DNA of 64,000 nt from Chryseobacterium sp. c4a (GTDB taxonomy: Bacteria > Bacteroidota > Bacteroidia > Flavobacteriales > Weeksellaceae): positions 124,074-188,073 of the forward strand of contig NZ_WXVU01000010.1 in the NCBI RefSeq assembly GCF_009900745.1, in the 5' to 3' direction. Numbering within the stretch: the first letter of the stretch is position 1; the number at the start of each line of letters is the position of its first letter. This document shows positions 9,074 to 17,864 of this stretch, in pieces. A program made the translations under genes and the position numbers. The notes under the pieces are model-generated. The model was not told where the DNA came from. It worked only from the letters and a program-made list of their open reading frames with translations, and made no database searches.

Positions 9074-9823
9074 ATGGCAGAAAAAATTCTTGATATCATG
9101 GATCTGAAAAGAGAATTCAGGATGGGCGAAGAAATTGTACATGCATTAAAAGGGGTAACTTTTTCTGTAGAAAGAGGAGAATTCGTAACCATTATGGGAA
9201 GTAGTGGTTCAGGAAAATCTACCCTGCTTAATGTTCTGGGATGTTTGGATAAACCATCCAGCGGAGATTATATTCTGGATGGTGTAAATATTAAAGAGTT
9301 GGATCGTGATGAACTGGCAGTATTACGAAATCAAAAAATAGGTTTTGTATTTCAAGCCTATAATCTTCTTCCCAGAACGACTGCAAGAGAAAATGTAGAA
9401 CTTCCTCTTCTGTATAATTCTAAAGTTTCCACTGAGGAGCGCCATAAACGATCATTGGAAGCGTTGGCTGCTGTAAAACTGGAAAGCAGGGTTGACCATC
9501 TTCCCAATCAAATGTCCGGAGGTCAACAACAAAGAGTCGCCATTGCCCGTGCTTTGGTAAATGAACCGGTCATGATTCTTGCAGATGAAGCCACCGGAAA
9601 TCTTGATACCAGAACATCGTATGAGATCATGGCACTCATGCAGGATTTACACAAACAGGGGCGTACTATTGTCTTTGTAACCCACGAACCGGATATTGCT
9701 ACTTTCAGCAGCAGAACAGTAACACTGCGAGACGGAAAAGTAATTAAGGATATTAAAAATGACAATATCAAATCTGCCAGAGAAGCCCTGGATAACCTCC
9801 CTGTCAATGATGATTATCAATAG
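9074..9823 (+). CDS. MacB-type ABC transporter ATP-binding protein
   Basis: A 249-residue LolD/MacB-class ATPase. Walker A is GSSGSGKST (about residue 43), the Q-loop region reads GFVFQAYNLLPRTTA, the ABC signature is MSGGQQQRVAIARAL, Walker B is VMILADEATGNLD, and the H-loop follows in VFVTHEPD. In many bacteria MacB is one polypeptide with the permease; here ATPase and permease are separate genes, 21 bases apart, as is common in Bacteroidetes. It energises export of a macrolide-like compound, lipid or peptide; the substrate cannot be told from sequence. Confidence 0.93.
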   Translation: MAEKILDIMDLKREFRMGEEIVHALKGVTFSVERGEFVTIMGSSGSGKSTLLNVLGCLDKPSSGDYILDGVNIKELDRDELAVLRNQKIGFVFQAYNLLPRTTARENVELPLLYNSKVSTEERHKRSLEALAAVKLESRVDHLPNQMSGGQQQRVAIARALVNEPVMILADEATGNLDTRTSYEIMALMQDLHKQGRTIVFVTHEPDIATFSSRTVTLRDGKVIKDIKNDNIKSAREALDNLPVNDDYQ

Positions 9824-9844
9824 TTCAACTAAAACCCTATTGCA

Positions 9845-11074
9845 ATGAACCTCTCAAACCTCTTCAGAATTGCCTGGAAAGCTCTTTTAAGAAATAAACT
9901 TCGTGCATTTTTAACGATGCTCGGGATTATTATTGGTGTTGCTTCGGTAATTGCCATGACAGCGATTGGAGAAGGTTCTAAAAAAAGCATCAGCGACCAG
10001 CTTTCTTCAATGGGATCCAATATGATCACCATCCGTCCTTCAAGCAATGTGAATGTTTCAGGAGGAGCAAGAATAGGTGCTACCGGACTACAAACCCTAA
10101 AACCTCAGGATGCAGAAGCAATCTCCAAGGGAGCTCCTGATGTTTCATATGTTTCCCCTGCTGTACAAACCAATGGACAATCCATCAATGGCCCCAATAA
10201 CTGGCCCACACAATTACAAGGAGTGAATGAAGAATACTTTCAGATCAGAGATTGGAATATATCAAGTGGTAATCTTTTCTCCAAAAAAGATGTCACTTCC
10301 TCCAATAAAGTATGCCTTTTAGGACAAACCGTTTATACTAATCTATTTCCTAATGGGGAAGATCCTATAGGAAGCATCATAAGATTCAACAAGGTTCCTA
10401 TGAAAATTATTGGAATTCTTGCCCCAAAAGGCTCTAATGCTTTCGGACAGGATCAGGATGATGTGATTATTGCTCCCTTTAATACTGTTCAGCGAAGATT
10501 TTTAGGAATTACTTATGTTCAGACTATTTATGCAGCTTCTACCAATGCAAACACTTCACAGCAGGCTACGGATCAAGTCTCAGAGGTGTTAAGGAAACAA
10601 CACAAATTGCCCGTTGACGGCAGCAATGATGATTTCAGTGTAAGAACTCAGGCAGAACTTATTTCTACGATGAGTTCTACCAGCCAGCTTCTTACTGTAT
10701 TGCTTTCGGCGATTGCCGGAATTTCACTTATTGTAGGTGGAATTGGGATTATGAATATCATGTATGTATCGGTCACTGAAAGAACTAAGGAAATTGGGTT
10801 AAGAATGTCTATTGGTGCCAGAGGGAAAGATATTTTGTATCAATTTCTAATTGAGGCAGTACTCATCAGTATTACGGGAGGAATTCTCGGGGTTATCCTA
10901 GGAATTCTTACTTCAGAACTGGTCACTTTCTTTTTATCATGGCCTACTTTCATTACAGAATCTTCGATCATTATTTCCTTCATTGTTTGCGCTGTTACCG
11001 GAGTATTTTTCGGATACTACCCTGCCCTGAAAGCATCAAAACTGGATCCTATTGAGGCATTGAGATATGAATAG
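9845..11074 (+). CDS. MacB/FtsX-like ABC transporter permease
   Basis: A 409-residue inner-membrane protein of the MacB class. The first helix carries the family block RAFLTMLGIIIGVASVIAM, followed by a large periplasmic MacB_PCD domain (about residues 45-240), then three helices of the FtsX domain including MNIMYVSVTERTKEIGLRMS, which is the hallmark of the family, and a C-terminal YPALKASKLDPIEALRYE. Together with the TolC-like, MacA-like and ATPase genes it completes a tripartite efflux operon on the plus strand from 6437. No regulator gene is adjacent. Confidence 0.93.
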   Translation: MNLSNLFRIAWKALLRNKLRAFLTMLGIIIGVASVIAMTAIGEGSKKSISDQLSSMGSNMITIRPSSNVNVSGGARIGATGLQTLKPQDAEAISKGAPDVSYVSPAVQTNGQSINGPNNWPTQLQGVNEEYFQIRDWNISSGNLFSKKDVTSSNKVCLLGQTVYTNLFPNGEDPIGSIIRFNKVPMKIIGILAPKGSNAFGQDQDDVIIAPFNTVQRRFLGITYVQTIYAASTNANTSQQATDQVSEVLRKQHKLPVDGSNDDFSVRTQAELISTMSSTSQLLTVLLSAIAGISLIVGGIGIMNIMYVSVTERTKEIGLRMSIGARGKDILYQFLIEAVLISITGGILGVILGILTSELVTFFLSWPTFITESSIIISFIVCAVTGVFFGYYPALKASKLDPIEALRYE

Positions 11075-11198
11075 TTTTATGTAAATTTGGATAACCTTAC
11101 TGGTAGTAGATTCGGGTTTCGAGTTTCAGGATAATGAGATACAAAATTTGAAATAGCGCAACTAACAACCAGTAAAAATTAACAAACACCAACACTAT

Positions 11199-11864
11199 AT
11201 GTCAACCAGTATTTCTTCCAAAACTTTTGATTTCCTAAAGAAACTAAATAAAAACAACAATCGGGAATGGTTCAACGAGAATAAAAACCTGTATACAGAA
11301 TCTCAGGAAAATGTCATTGCGTTTTTAGATGAGCTGATCAAGGAGATGTCTGAATTTGATGAAGAACTTGCTAAAATCGACAGTAAAAAATCATTGTTCA
11401 GAATTTACAGAGATACTCGATTTTCAAAGGATAAATCACCTTATAAAACCAATTTCGGGGCTTCTCTTGGGATGGGAAAAGGAAACCAGAAAGGGGGATA
11501 TTATCTTCATATTGAACCAGGAAAATCTTTTCTTGCAGGAGGAATCTATATGCCTGAATCTTCCGTATTGAAAGAGGTTCGAAAGGAAATTTCTCTGTAT
11601 GGCGATGAGTTTCTTAAAATTTTAAACAATAAAGATTTCAAGAAACATTTCCCAGAACTGGATCAGGAAGACAAATTAAAAAAGGTACCTCAAGGTTTTG
11701 AAAAAGAAGACTCTATGGCTGAGTATTTAAAGCTCAAGAACTTTATTGTAGTATATTCCCTCAAAGATGAAGAAATTTTAGATAAAAATGCAGTGAAGAA
11801 TATGAGTAAGATTTTTAAATTTATGAAACCGTTTAATGATTTCCTGAATACTCCTTTTCACTAA
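11199..11864 (+). CDS. DUF2461 domain protein
   Basis: A 221-residue soluble protein spanning the full DUF2461 domain. The family pattern is clear: FLKKLNKNNNREWFNENKN near the N-terminus, FRIYRDTRFSKDKSPYKTN near residue 65, GGYYLHIEPG, then SFLAGGIYMPES. Function of the family is not known. It stands 124 bases after the efflux operon with its own upstream region, so is probably separately transcribed, and it converges with the nuclease gene on the other strand. Confidence 0.88.
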   Translation: MSTSISSKTFDFLKKLNKNNNREWFNENKNLYTESQENVIAFLDELIKEMSEFDEELAKIDSKKSLFRIYRDTRFSKDKSPYKTNFGASLGMGKGNQKGGYYLHIEPGKSFLAGGIYMPESSVLKEVRKEISLYGDEFLKILNNKDFKKHFPELDQEDKLKKVPQGFEKEDSMAEYLKLKNFIVVYSLKDEEILDKNAVKNMSKIFKFMKPFNDFLNTPFH

Positions 11865-11906
11865 TTCTAAAAAAACAAGTCACTAAGATCATACCCAGTT
11901 CAATTA

Positions 11907-13178
11907 TCAAACAGGGTGATCACGATCTATCTCTTTAAAAAAGCTTTCTACTTGATCATTTTTTAATGCTTCAAAGACCTCCCGTATGTTTTTTAGTATT
12001 GTTTCTTCGTTATTTGCTTTCCAGATAAATTCTTCATACGTCTTAAACTTCATTTCTGAATTTTGAACATATTCCATGATATAGTTATCATTTCTCCCCA
12101 ATGGGCCGTCTATAAAATTAAAATGTTTCTGTAGAAGGTCACAAAACTTTTTCTTGTACTGTTTTTTAATTTTACCACCTGCTCCTTTCCATATTGTCAA
12201 GCCAATTTTCCATTCATAGACTAAGGCAATATCATTCCAGCCATTATTAAGATTAAACCTTAGATCATCATTATTAGCTCTATAAAAATGCCAGCCTGAA
12301 TCAGCTGCCAATTTCCTAAGATTCTCTGCAAAACGATCACTCCAATCTTTAATCAAACCATCTTTATATTGGCACATTTCTATAAAGCTATTCCATTTTT
12401 CTTCATTGTTATTGAACTCTTCTTTAAGTCCTTCCATAAAAAATTCGTTTTTAAAACGGGTGTTATCCCAAAATTGTAAATAATCCTCAATATAAAGTTT
12501 CAATCGATGCTTTTCATGTAAGGATTCTGCGTTGATACAGTCTCTAAGCCAACTTTTTATATCCTCAAAATAAGTCCAGTTTGTAATGAACCCTTTTTCT
12601 TTGTTGAGGATCGAATAGTCAAGATTGATAAAGTCAGGTTTTCGAATCGAAATTTCACAAACAAACTTATCTGTATAACCACTTGTAAGGTAAATGATCC
12701 TGCATTTTGACCGATCTTGCGATTTCTCCAGATCACGATCAAAAAAACCATAGATATGTTCATACCAATATCTATACAGCTGGCTATCTTGATCTATAGC
12801 TTCATTAGATTTATTTTCAATGACAATACTGATTTTTTCAGAACCGATGATACTGATGGCCTTAATAACAATATCTGCATTTCGATCTTCTGTAGTCACT
12901 CTCCATTTGTATTGGTCAATAGGATCATTAAGTTGCAGCCCATTTATCTTTTCTAAAAATTTCTTTAAAAACAACTTTCCTTGTCCATGGGATTCTTCAG
13001 GATTAAGAAAAAATGCTAAAAGTTGAGTGTGCTTTGTTTCGGAAATACCAAAAATTGAATGGATAAGGTAAAAAGAATTGAATTCAATTCCTTCTATTTT
13101 TTTACGGTTAAAAGTATCTTCAAGAGATTGATAGTATTGTAATAGCTGAATGATTGTTTCAGAGTCCGAGTTTTCCAT
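11907..13178 (-). CDS. PD-(D/E)XK nuclease superfamily protein (PDDEXK_4-like)
   Basis: A 423-residue cytoplasmic protein. The nuclease core is seen between about residues 85 and 140: an acidic DRNADIVIKA strand, then ISIVIENKSN carrying the ExK pair, then QLYRYW. An N-terminal SETKHTQLLAFFLNPEESHG block is typical of the PDDEXK_4 group, whose members are of uncertain role, some linked to restriction or phage defence. No methylase or other defence gene is adjacent. A full TATCTTTG box (13203-13196) lies 18 bases before the ATG. Called from motifs only; substrate unknown. Confidence 0.78.
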   Translation of the reverse strand: MENSDSETIIQLLQYYQSLEDTFNRKKIEGIEFNSFYLIHSIFGISETKHTQLLAFFLNPEESHGQGKLFLKKFLEKINGLQLNDPIDQYKWRVTTEDRNADIVIKAISIIGSEKISIVIENKSNEAIDQDSQLYRYWYEHIYGFFDRDLEKSQDRSKCRIIYLTSGYTDKFVCEISIRKPDFINLDYSILNKEKGFITNWTYFEDIKSWLRDCINAESLHEKHRLKLYIEDYLQFWDNTRFKNEFFMEGLKEEFNNNEEKWNSFIEMCQYKDGLIKDWSDRFAENLRKLAADSGWHFYRANNDDLRFNLNNGWNDIALVYEWKIGLTIWKGAGGKIKKQYKKKFCDLLQKHFNFIDGPLGRNDNYIMEYVQNSEMKFKTYEEFIWKANNEETILKNIREVFEALKNDQVESFFKEIDRDHPV

Positions 13179-13195
13179 ATTGTATTAGCTGATAA

Positions 13196-13203
13196 CAAAG
13201 ATA
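13196..13203 (-). promoter_or_regulatory. -7 promoter box of the PD-(D/E)XK nuclease gene
   Basis: Reverse strand reads TATCTTTG, a full match to TAnnTTTG, 18 bases before the ATG at 13178. Confidence 0.5.
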
Positions 13204-13434
13204 ATCCTTTATCAAAATTTTCCTGTATTCTTCCGGATTTTTTAGCAAAACAAAGAGTAAGGGCAATAAAGAAATACCTGACAGCCTTACAACATTCTAT
13301 CTTACAAGGCGTTTCTGTGACAAATTCAAAATTCATTATGATTCAGCTTCTTATAAAACAGACAACAAAGTCTATCAATTGAAAATCAATCTATTATATT
13401 TAACATTTTTTAAGATAAGTTTTACATTTTTCCT

Positions 13435-13442
13435 TATCTTTG
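13435..13442 (+). promoter_or_regulatory. -7 promoter box of the FkbM methyltransferase gene
   Basis: TATCTTTG matches TAnnTTTG and ends 21 bases before the ATG at 13464. It overlaps the upstream in-frame TTG (13440), which argues that the TTG is not the start. Confidence 0.5.
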
Positions 13443-13463
13443 CTGTTCGTCAAAAAGCTAAGG

Positions 13464-14258
13464 ATGTCTTTATACCAAAAAATTGCAGAAAAACTACAAT
13501 ATATAAGTCCGAATTTTTATAAAAAAAGATATTTTAAGAACTTAAACAATCTTAATAAAGATAATTTCTCGGAGCGCAATGTAGAACCGGAACTGGTATG
13601 GATCAAGGAATACCTTCCTAAAAATGCTGTAATACTGGACATCGGTGCCAATGTAGGAACTTTCCTCTATCAATTGGAAAATAAATTGGATCATGAGCAT
13701 ATCTATGCTTTCGAACCTAATAAGAAGCTTTACACCAGGCTAAAAAGACTATTCCCTACAATGAGGGTACTTCCTTTGGCTCTTTCTGACGAAAATGCGA
13801 TAGCGGAATTCAAAGTTCCTATTATCAACGGAAAAACCATTGCTTCCCGTGGAACCTTAAACACTACTTACAAAGAAAAAGGCGAAGAGAAAAGCTATAC
13901 TGAGAAAGTAAAGGTTATCAAACTGGACGAATGGGCTGCTCTGGAACATTTCACCAGACTGGATTTCATCAAAATTGATGTTGAAGGTAACGAAATAAAG
14001 ACTCTTGCAGGTGCCAAAGAAACCATTAAACAGTTTCTTCCGACCTTAATGGTTGAGATGGAACAAAGGCACCACCAAACACCGATATGGAATGACATCT
14101 CTGAAGTACAAAGCTGGGGATATGAAGTAAAGTACCTAAACAGGAACAGCTTCACTCTAGAAAGCCTTACAGAGGATATTCTTTTACAAAATACAAACGA
14201 CGAAAAAAATAAAACTCAGTACATTAACAATATTATTTTTATACCTAAAAACCCTTAA
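13464..14258 (+). CDS. FkbM family SAM-dependent methyltransferase
   Basis: A 264-residue methyltransferase starting MSLYQKIAEKLQYISPNFY. The SAM-binding motif I is VILDIGANVGTFLYQL (about residues 57-72), followed by IYAFEPNKKL. The later FIKIDVEGNEIKTLAGAKE block is the FkbM hallmark. An in-frame TTG at 13440 would add eight residues but overlaps the promoter box, so the ATG is preferred. Nine bases separate it from the flippase gene, so both are in one operon. In this context it probably methylates a sugar of a surface glycan (inference). A natural-product role is the main alternative. Confidence 0.87.
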   Translation: MSLYQKIAEKLQYISPNFYKKRYFKNLNNLNKDNFSERNVEPELVWIKEYLPKNAVILDIGANVGTFLYQLENKLDHEHIYAFEPNKKLYTRLKRLFPTMRVLPLALSDENAIAEFKVPIINGKTIASRGTLNTTYKEKGEEKSYTEKVKVIKLDEWAALEHFTRLDFIKIDVEGNEIKTLAGAKETIKQFLPTLMVEMEQRHHQTPIWNDISEVQSWGYEVKYLNRNSFTLESLTEDILLQNTNDEKNKTQYINNIIFIPKNP

Positions 14259-14267
14259 AACAACTTT

Positions 14268-15746
14268 ATGAGTGTAGTAGCGAGACAAGGCTTCAAATAT
14301 TCCATTATTGGCTATATTGGTTTTTTGCTGGGCACAGTTTCCGCAATATTCATTTTCCCTAATGATTTTGAATTTTATGGAAAACTCCGCTATAGTATGC
14401 AAACTGCAGAAATGCTTGTCCCTTTTGTGGTTTTTGGAATTTCTTATGCGAATGTAAAGTTTTTTCATTCTTTACAAAAAGATGGTAAAAATCAGAATAT
14501 GCTTTCGCTATCGCTTGTTACTGTTCTCATCAACTTTCTTATATTTTCTGTCGTCTTTTTTATTCTTCCTTACTTTTATCCAAAGTTCATTCATTCGGAA
14601 GCCTGGAAAATTAAAGGAATTATCTTACCTCTTATTTTAGTCTTATCCCTTTGTGCTATTTTCAATAAATACACTTCCAATTATAAAAGAATTGTGGTGT
14701 CTAATATCTTTGACAACCTACTGCCTAAAATAGCCAACTTAGGAGCTTTTTGTCTTTTCTTTTACTTCTCTCTGTCACAAAATATCGCCCTCGCCTTCTT
14801 CTTCGGAATATTTGCTTTAATGCTGTTTGGGTATATTTATTACACCAATAAGCTTGAGAAGATCCATTTTGATATCAGCACAGATTATTTCAAGAAAAAC
14901 AACTTCTGGAAAGAGTTTCTAAACTATAGCTTTTTTGGGTTCTTAGGAACATTTGGAAATTACCTGGCCATCAACAGCTTTATGATTGGAGAATTTATGG
15001 GAATGGAGGAAAACGGTATTTATTCCGTTTTGTATGCTCTTATTTCTTTGATTTCTATTCCACAATTAGGGTTATTTAATATTTCTGCTCCTATCATTAG
15101 CAAACACCTTGCTGATGGTGATATTGAAGGACTTGACAAGTTCCATAAAAAAACATCACTAACTTTATATTTTCTGGGAGCCGTCCTGTTCTCATGTATC
15201 ATGGTAGGATTCCCTTATCTTACGCAATTTATGCCGAAAAACGGAACAATGCTCAGAGAATATGAACCTGTAGTATGGATCTGGGGATCTGCAGTTTTAA
15301 TTGATCTAGCAACCGGATTTAACGGGAATATTATTTCTCTTTCAAAATATTACAGATTCAATATTATCGTTATGCTTCTATTAGCAGGATTAACGATTGG
15401 ACTGAATTATTATTTCATCAAAAATACTTCTCTGAAACTTATCGGAATTGCCATGTCAACAGCAATCTCCCTGATCGTCTTTAATGTTATTAAAATCGCC
15501 TTCAATTATATTGTATTTAAGGTATCCCCTTTAACGATTGAAATGATCTTTGTTTCTATTATCTGTACCTTAGCAATTACTGTAGCCATTGTATTGCCTA
15601 ATTTTGAAAGCAACTTTATCAATCTTATTTACAAGCCTGCTGTAGTGCTGGCATTGATCTTCGTTGGAAATTATTTTACCAAGATTTTCCCAATAGAGGA
15701 TTATCTGAATATGAGGTTTATTAAGAGTGTTTTTAAAATTAAATAA
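14268..15746 (+). CDS. Polysaccharide biosynthesis flippase (Wzx-like, MOP superfamily)
   Basis: A 492-residue integral membrane protein with about 12-14 hydrophobic segments spread over its whole length. The N-terminus (VVARQGFKYSIIGYIGFLLG) matches oligosaccharide flippases of Bacteroidetes surface-polysaccharide loci. It should move lipid-linked glycan units across the inner membrane. It follows the FkbM methyltransferase by nine bases and converges with two glycosyltransferase genes. No Wzy polymerase is in the window, so the full locus must be elsewhere or the substrate is short. Confidence 0.87.
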   Translation: MSVVARQGFKYSIIGYIGFLLGTVSAIFIFPNDFEFYGKLRYSMQTAEMLVPFVVFGISYANVKFFHSLQKDGKNQNMLSLSLVTVLINFLIFSVVFFILPYFYPKFIHSEAWKIKGIILPLILVLSLCAIFNKYTSNYKRIVVSNIFDNLLPKIANLGAFCLFFYFSLSQNIALAFFFGIFALMLFGYIYYTNKLEKIHFDISTDYFKKNNFWKEFLNYSFFGFLGTFGNYLAINSFMIGEFMGMEENGIYSVLYALISLISIPQLGLFNISAPIISKHLADGDIEGLDKFHKKTSLTLYFLGAVLFSCIMVGFPYLTQFMPKNGTMLREYEPVVWIWGSAVLIDLATGFNGNIISLSKYYRFNIIVMLLLAGLTIGLNYYFIKNTSLKLIGIAMSTAISLIVFNVIKIAFNYIVFKVSPLTIEMIFVSIICTLAITVAIVLPNFESNFINLIYKPAVVLALIFVGNYFTKIFPIEDYLNMRFIKSVFKIK

Positions 15747-15776
15747 GCAATTTTAGGATTACTAAAGATAAAGTTT

Positions 15777-16829
15777 TTACGTCTGAATAAAGACAAGACT
15801 GTTAAGCAGCTCTTCCAGTCTTCTTTGTACGCTAGTTTTACTATATTGATTTTGAAAATCAAAGTGAATCTGTGAAGCCTCGTTTAACTGTTCAAAAATA
15901 TTTTCTTTTTCCGACAGGATAAAGCTAAGTTTTGATGGATAATTTTCAGGAAAAACAGCCAGTTTTCCATAAGCAATAGAATCTCCTAGATTTCCGGTCA
16001 TTTTAGTTTTCCCATAGGTTTCTTTTATACTGAAAAATTCGGTTTCCTGCTGAATCGGGCACCAAAGAACATCTGCTTTTTGCATCCATTTCTCAAAATC
16101 TCCGACAGAAACTCTTTCAGGAAAATAAGTAATGGAAATATTTTCCGGTAAGTTTGAAAATAAATGTTCAAGTTGTCTTAATTCATTATCCTTCGCTTTT
16201 CCAAGAAAAACAAATTCAGATTTTTGATCTGTTTTAATCTCCTTAATCGTTTTGAAAATATGATCATAATCCCTCCTCTTCTGTGAAACTCCTCCTGGAA
16301 TCACAATGATTAAATTTTCATTTTTATCTTTATCAAAATCCCTTGTATAAAAGAGAGGTAAAAATTGATATTGATCGGAAACCAATGCCTCATCCAATAC
16401 AACAAGAGCTTTTGAATTCTGATATACTTTTGTTGCATATAACAATCCTTCCTTCCACCACAATTTCATTCGGTAAATAATATCACCTTTGAATACACTC
16501 TTTATTAAGTTTAATTTTGAAGCTTTGGTAAAATTGAGATTATGAGTAATAACAGTAGTATTATACCTACTTGTTATGGCTAAGAATGTATTGAAAAAAC
16601 GATGAACTGTTCCAATAATAACAAGGTCATATTGTTCAGCCTTCAATTGATCTAAAATCATAGAACTGTCAGACAGGAAAACATTCGCTCCTATTTCATT
16701 CACCTGATCTTTGATCCTTTTTGAAAAATAATAATCTACACTGAAATGTTGTGAACCTTCCATGATATTCATGAAAGCTTGTGCTATTTCTGCGTGGGTA
16801 TCTATTTCGATGTAGGCAATTTTTTTCAC
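15777..16829 (-). CDS. Glycosyltransferase-like protein (GT-B type)
   Basis: A 350-residue protein with a GT-B-like plan: an N-terminal Rossmann-like half (MKKIAYIEIDTHAEIAQAF) and a second half in which NLIIVIPGGVSQKRRDYDHI begins the donor-binding domain, then EFVFLGKA and DVLWCPIQ. The last third contains the FSIKETYGKTKMTGNLGD segment with a glutamate placed like the E of GT4-type enzymes. No signal peptide. Position in a flippase/methyltransferase/GT2 group supports transfer of a sugar in surface-glycan assembly. The exact family is not certain. Confidence 0.65.
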   Translation of the reverse strand: MKKIAYIEIDTHAEIAQAFMNIMEGSQHFSVDYYFSKRIKDQVNEIGANVFLSDSSMILDQLKAEQYDLVIIGTVHRFFNTFLAITSRYNTTVITHNLNFTKASKLNLIKSVFKGDIIYRMKLWWKEGLLYATKVYQNSKALVVLDEALVSDQYQFLPLFYTRDFDKDKNENLIIVIPGGVSQKRRDYDHIFKTIKEIKTDQKSEFVFLGKAKDNELRQLEHLFSNLPENISITYFPERVSVGDFEKWMQKADVLWCPIQQETEFFSIKETYGKTKMTGNLGDSIAYGKLAVFPENYPSKLSFILSEKENIFEQLNEASQIHFDFQNQYSKTSVQRRLEELLNSLVFIQT

Positions 16830-16853
16830 TGACCTATTGGGATTGTTTTTAGA

Positions 16854-16918
16854 TTTCGGCTAAAGCCGATTGAATTTTTATTTTGTATCAAACGGACTAA
16901 AGTCCGTTTCTATTAATG
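16854..16918. repeat. Dispersed paired-palindrome repeat, copy 1
   Basis: Two palindromes with the same CTAAAG core stand about 20 bases apart: TCGGCTAAAGCCGA (16856-16869) and AAACGGACTAAAGTCCGTTT (16890-16909), then TCTATTAATG. A second copy is at 43704-43768. Arms differ between palindromes but remain complementary. It sits in the gap between the two glycosyltransferase genes. Confidence 0.8.
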
Positions 16919-16937
16919 TTTATATTCGTTTACATCA

Positions 16938-17792
16938 TTATATTTTCAGCCATTTCTTTTTCAACATTTTCCAACGTTGATCATTGACTGCTTTTTGCTC
17001 TTCTTTTGTAATTTTAAGTTCTAATTTTTGGGATTTACAGCCTTCATAGGACTTTATAATATCAAAGAAAAATGATGGGGATTTACTCTTCATCGCTTCC
17101 TTTGAGGCAGCAATATAAGCCAAGAATCTGCTTAATCCTAAAAAATAGAAATAACGGCCGTAATAATCTGCCGGTCTTATGGTATAATCAGCTCCTTTTA
17201 CTTTGATAAGCTTTACATGAAGTTCAGGTAAAACAATCTCCTTCCATCCTAAATGTTCCAACAAAATAGAATCAATATTATCCCATCCTAATGTTTCTCT
17301 TAAACCTCCCATCTGAACAAAACATTCTTTTCGGTAGGCTTTCATAGGCCCTCTGACATGGTGTTTATTGGAATTTCCTTCATACACCCAATTTCCTTCT
17401 TTTTCCACATAAAGCAATCCTCCAACCAATCCATATTCAGGATTATGGACAAACGCTCGTTCTACGGTTTCCAGATAATTTTCAGGGAGGATAATATCTG
17501 CATCAAATTTACAGATGATATCAAAATCACCTACAGATTGTGTCTGTAAACCATTTTTAAAGGCATGCACCACCTTTGAGCCAGGCTGATGTTCTGACTT
17601 TTGAAGATTTATCGTTTCAAAACGGGAATCAGTCTCTGTATATTTTCTGATCACTTCAGGAGTACGATCTGTGGACCCGTCATTAACGACGACCACTTTA
17701 AAACCCTTATCAGTTTGCCGCTGTAAGGAATCGAGAGTGAATGAGAGGTTCTGCTCTTCGTTATGCGCAGGAATAATAATTAAAAACCTCAC
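16938..17792 (-). CDS. Glycosyltransferase family 2 protein
   Basis: A 284-residue GT-A enzyme. The N-terminus FLIIIPAHNEEQNLSFTLDS and VVVNDGSTDRTPEVI are the nucleotide-sugar-binding strands, and CKFDADIILPENYLE carries the metal-binding DAD. The later NIDSILLEHLGWK block is the acceptor region. No trailing membrane helices are seen, so it is cytoplasmic or peripheral. The start is taken as GTG at 17792 (VRFLIIIPAHN); an in-frame ATG at 17831 adds 13 residues (MLITYYSLLIHYS) that look non-native. It belongs to the surface-glycan group with the flippase. Confidence 0.88.
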   Translation of the reverse strand: MRFLIIIPAHNEEQNLSFTLDSLQRQTDKGFKVVVVNDGSTDRTPEVIRKYTETDSRFETINLQKSEHQPGSKVVHAFKNGLQTQSVGDFDIICKFDADIILPENYLETVERAFVHNPEYGLVGGLLYVEKEGNWVYEGNSNKHHVRGPMKAYRKECFVQMGGLRETLGWDNIDSILLEHLGWKEIVLPELHVKLIKVKGADYTIRPADYYGRYFYFLGLSRFLAYIAASKEAMKSKSPSFFFDIIKSYEGCKSQKLELKITKEEQKAVNDQRWKMLKKKWLKI

Positions 17793-17864
17793 GGAGTAAT
17801 GTATAAGTAATGAATAATAAGTGATAAGCAATGAAAAACATGGCTTACCACTTATTGTTTTATT

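Noticed and set aside
13094..13336. 80-residue minus-strand frame upstream of the PD-(D/E)XK gene
   Set aside because: Overlaps the start of that gene in another frame and crosses its promoter box.
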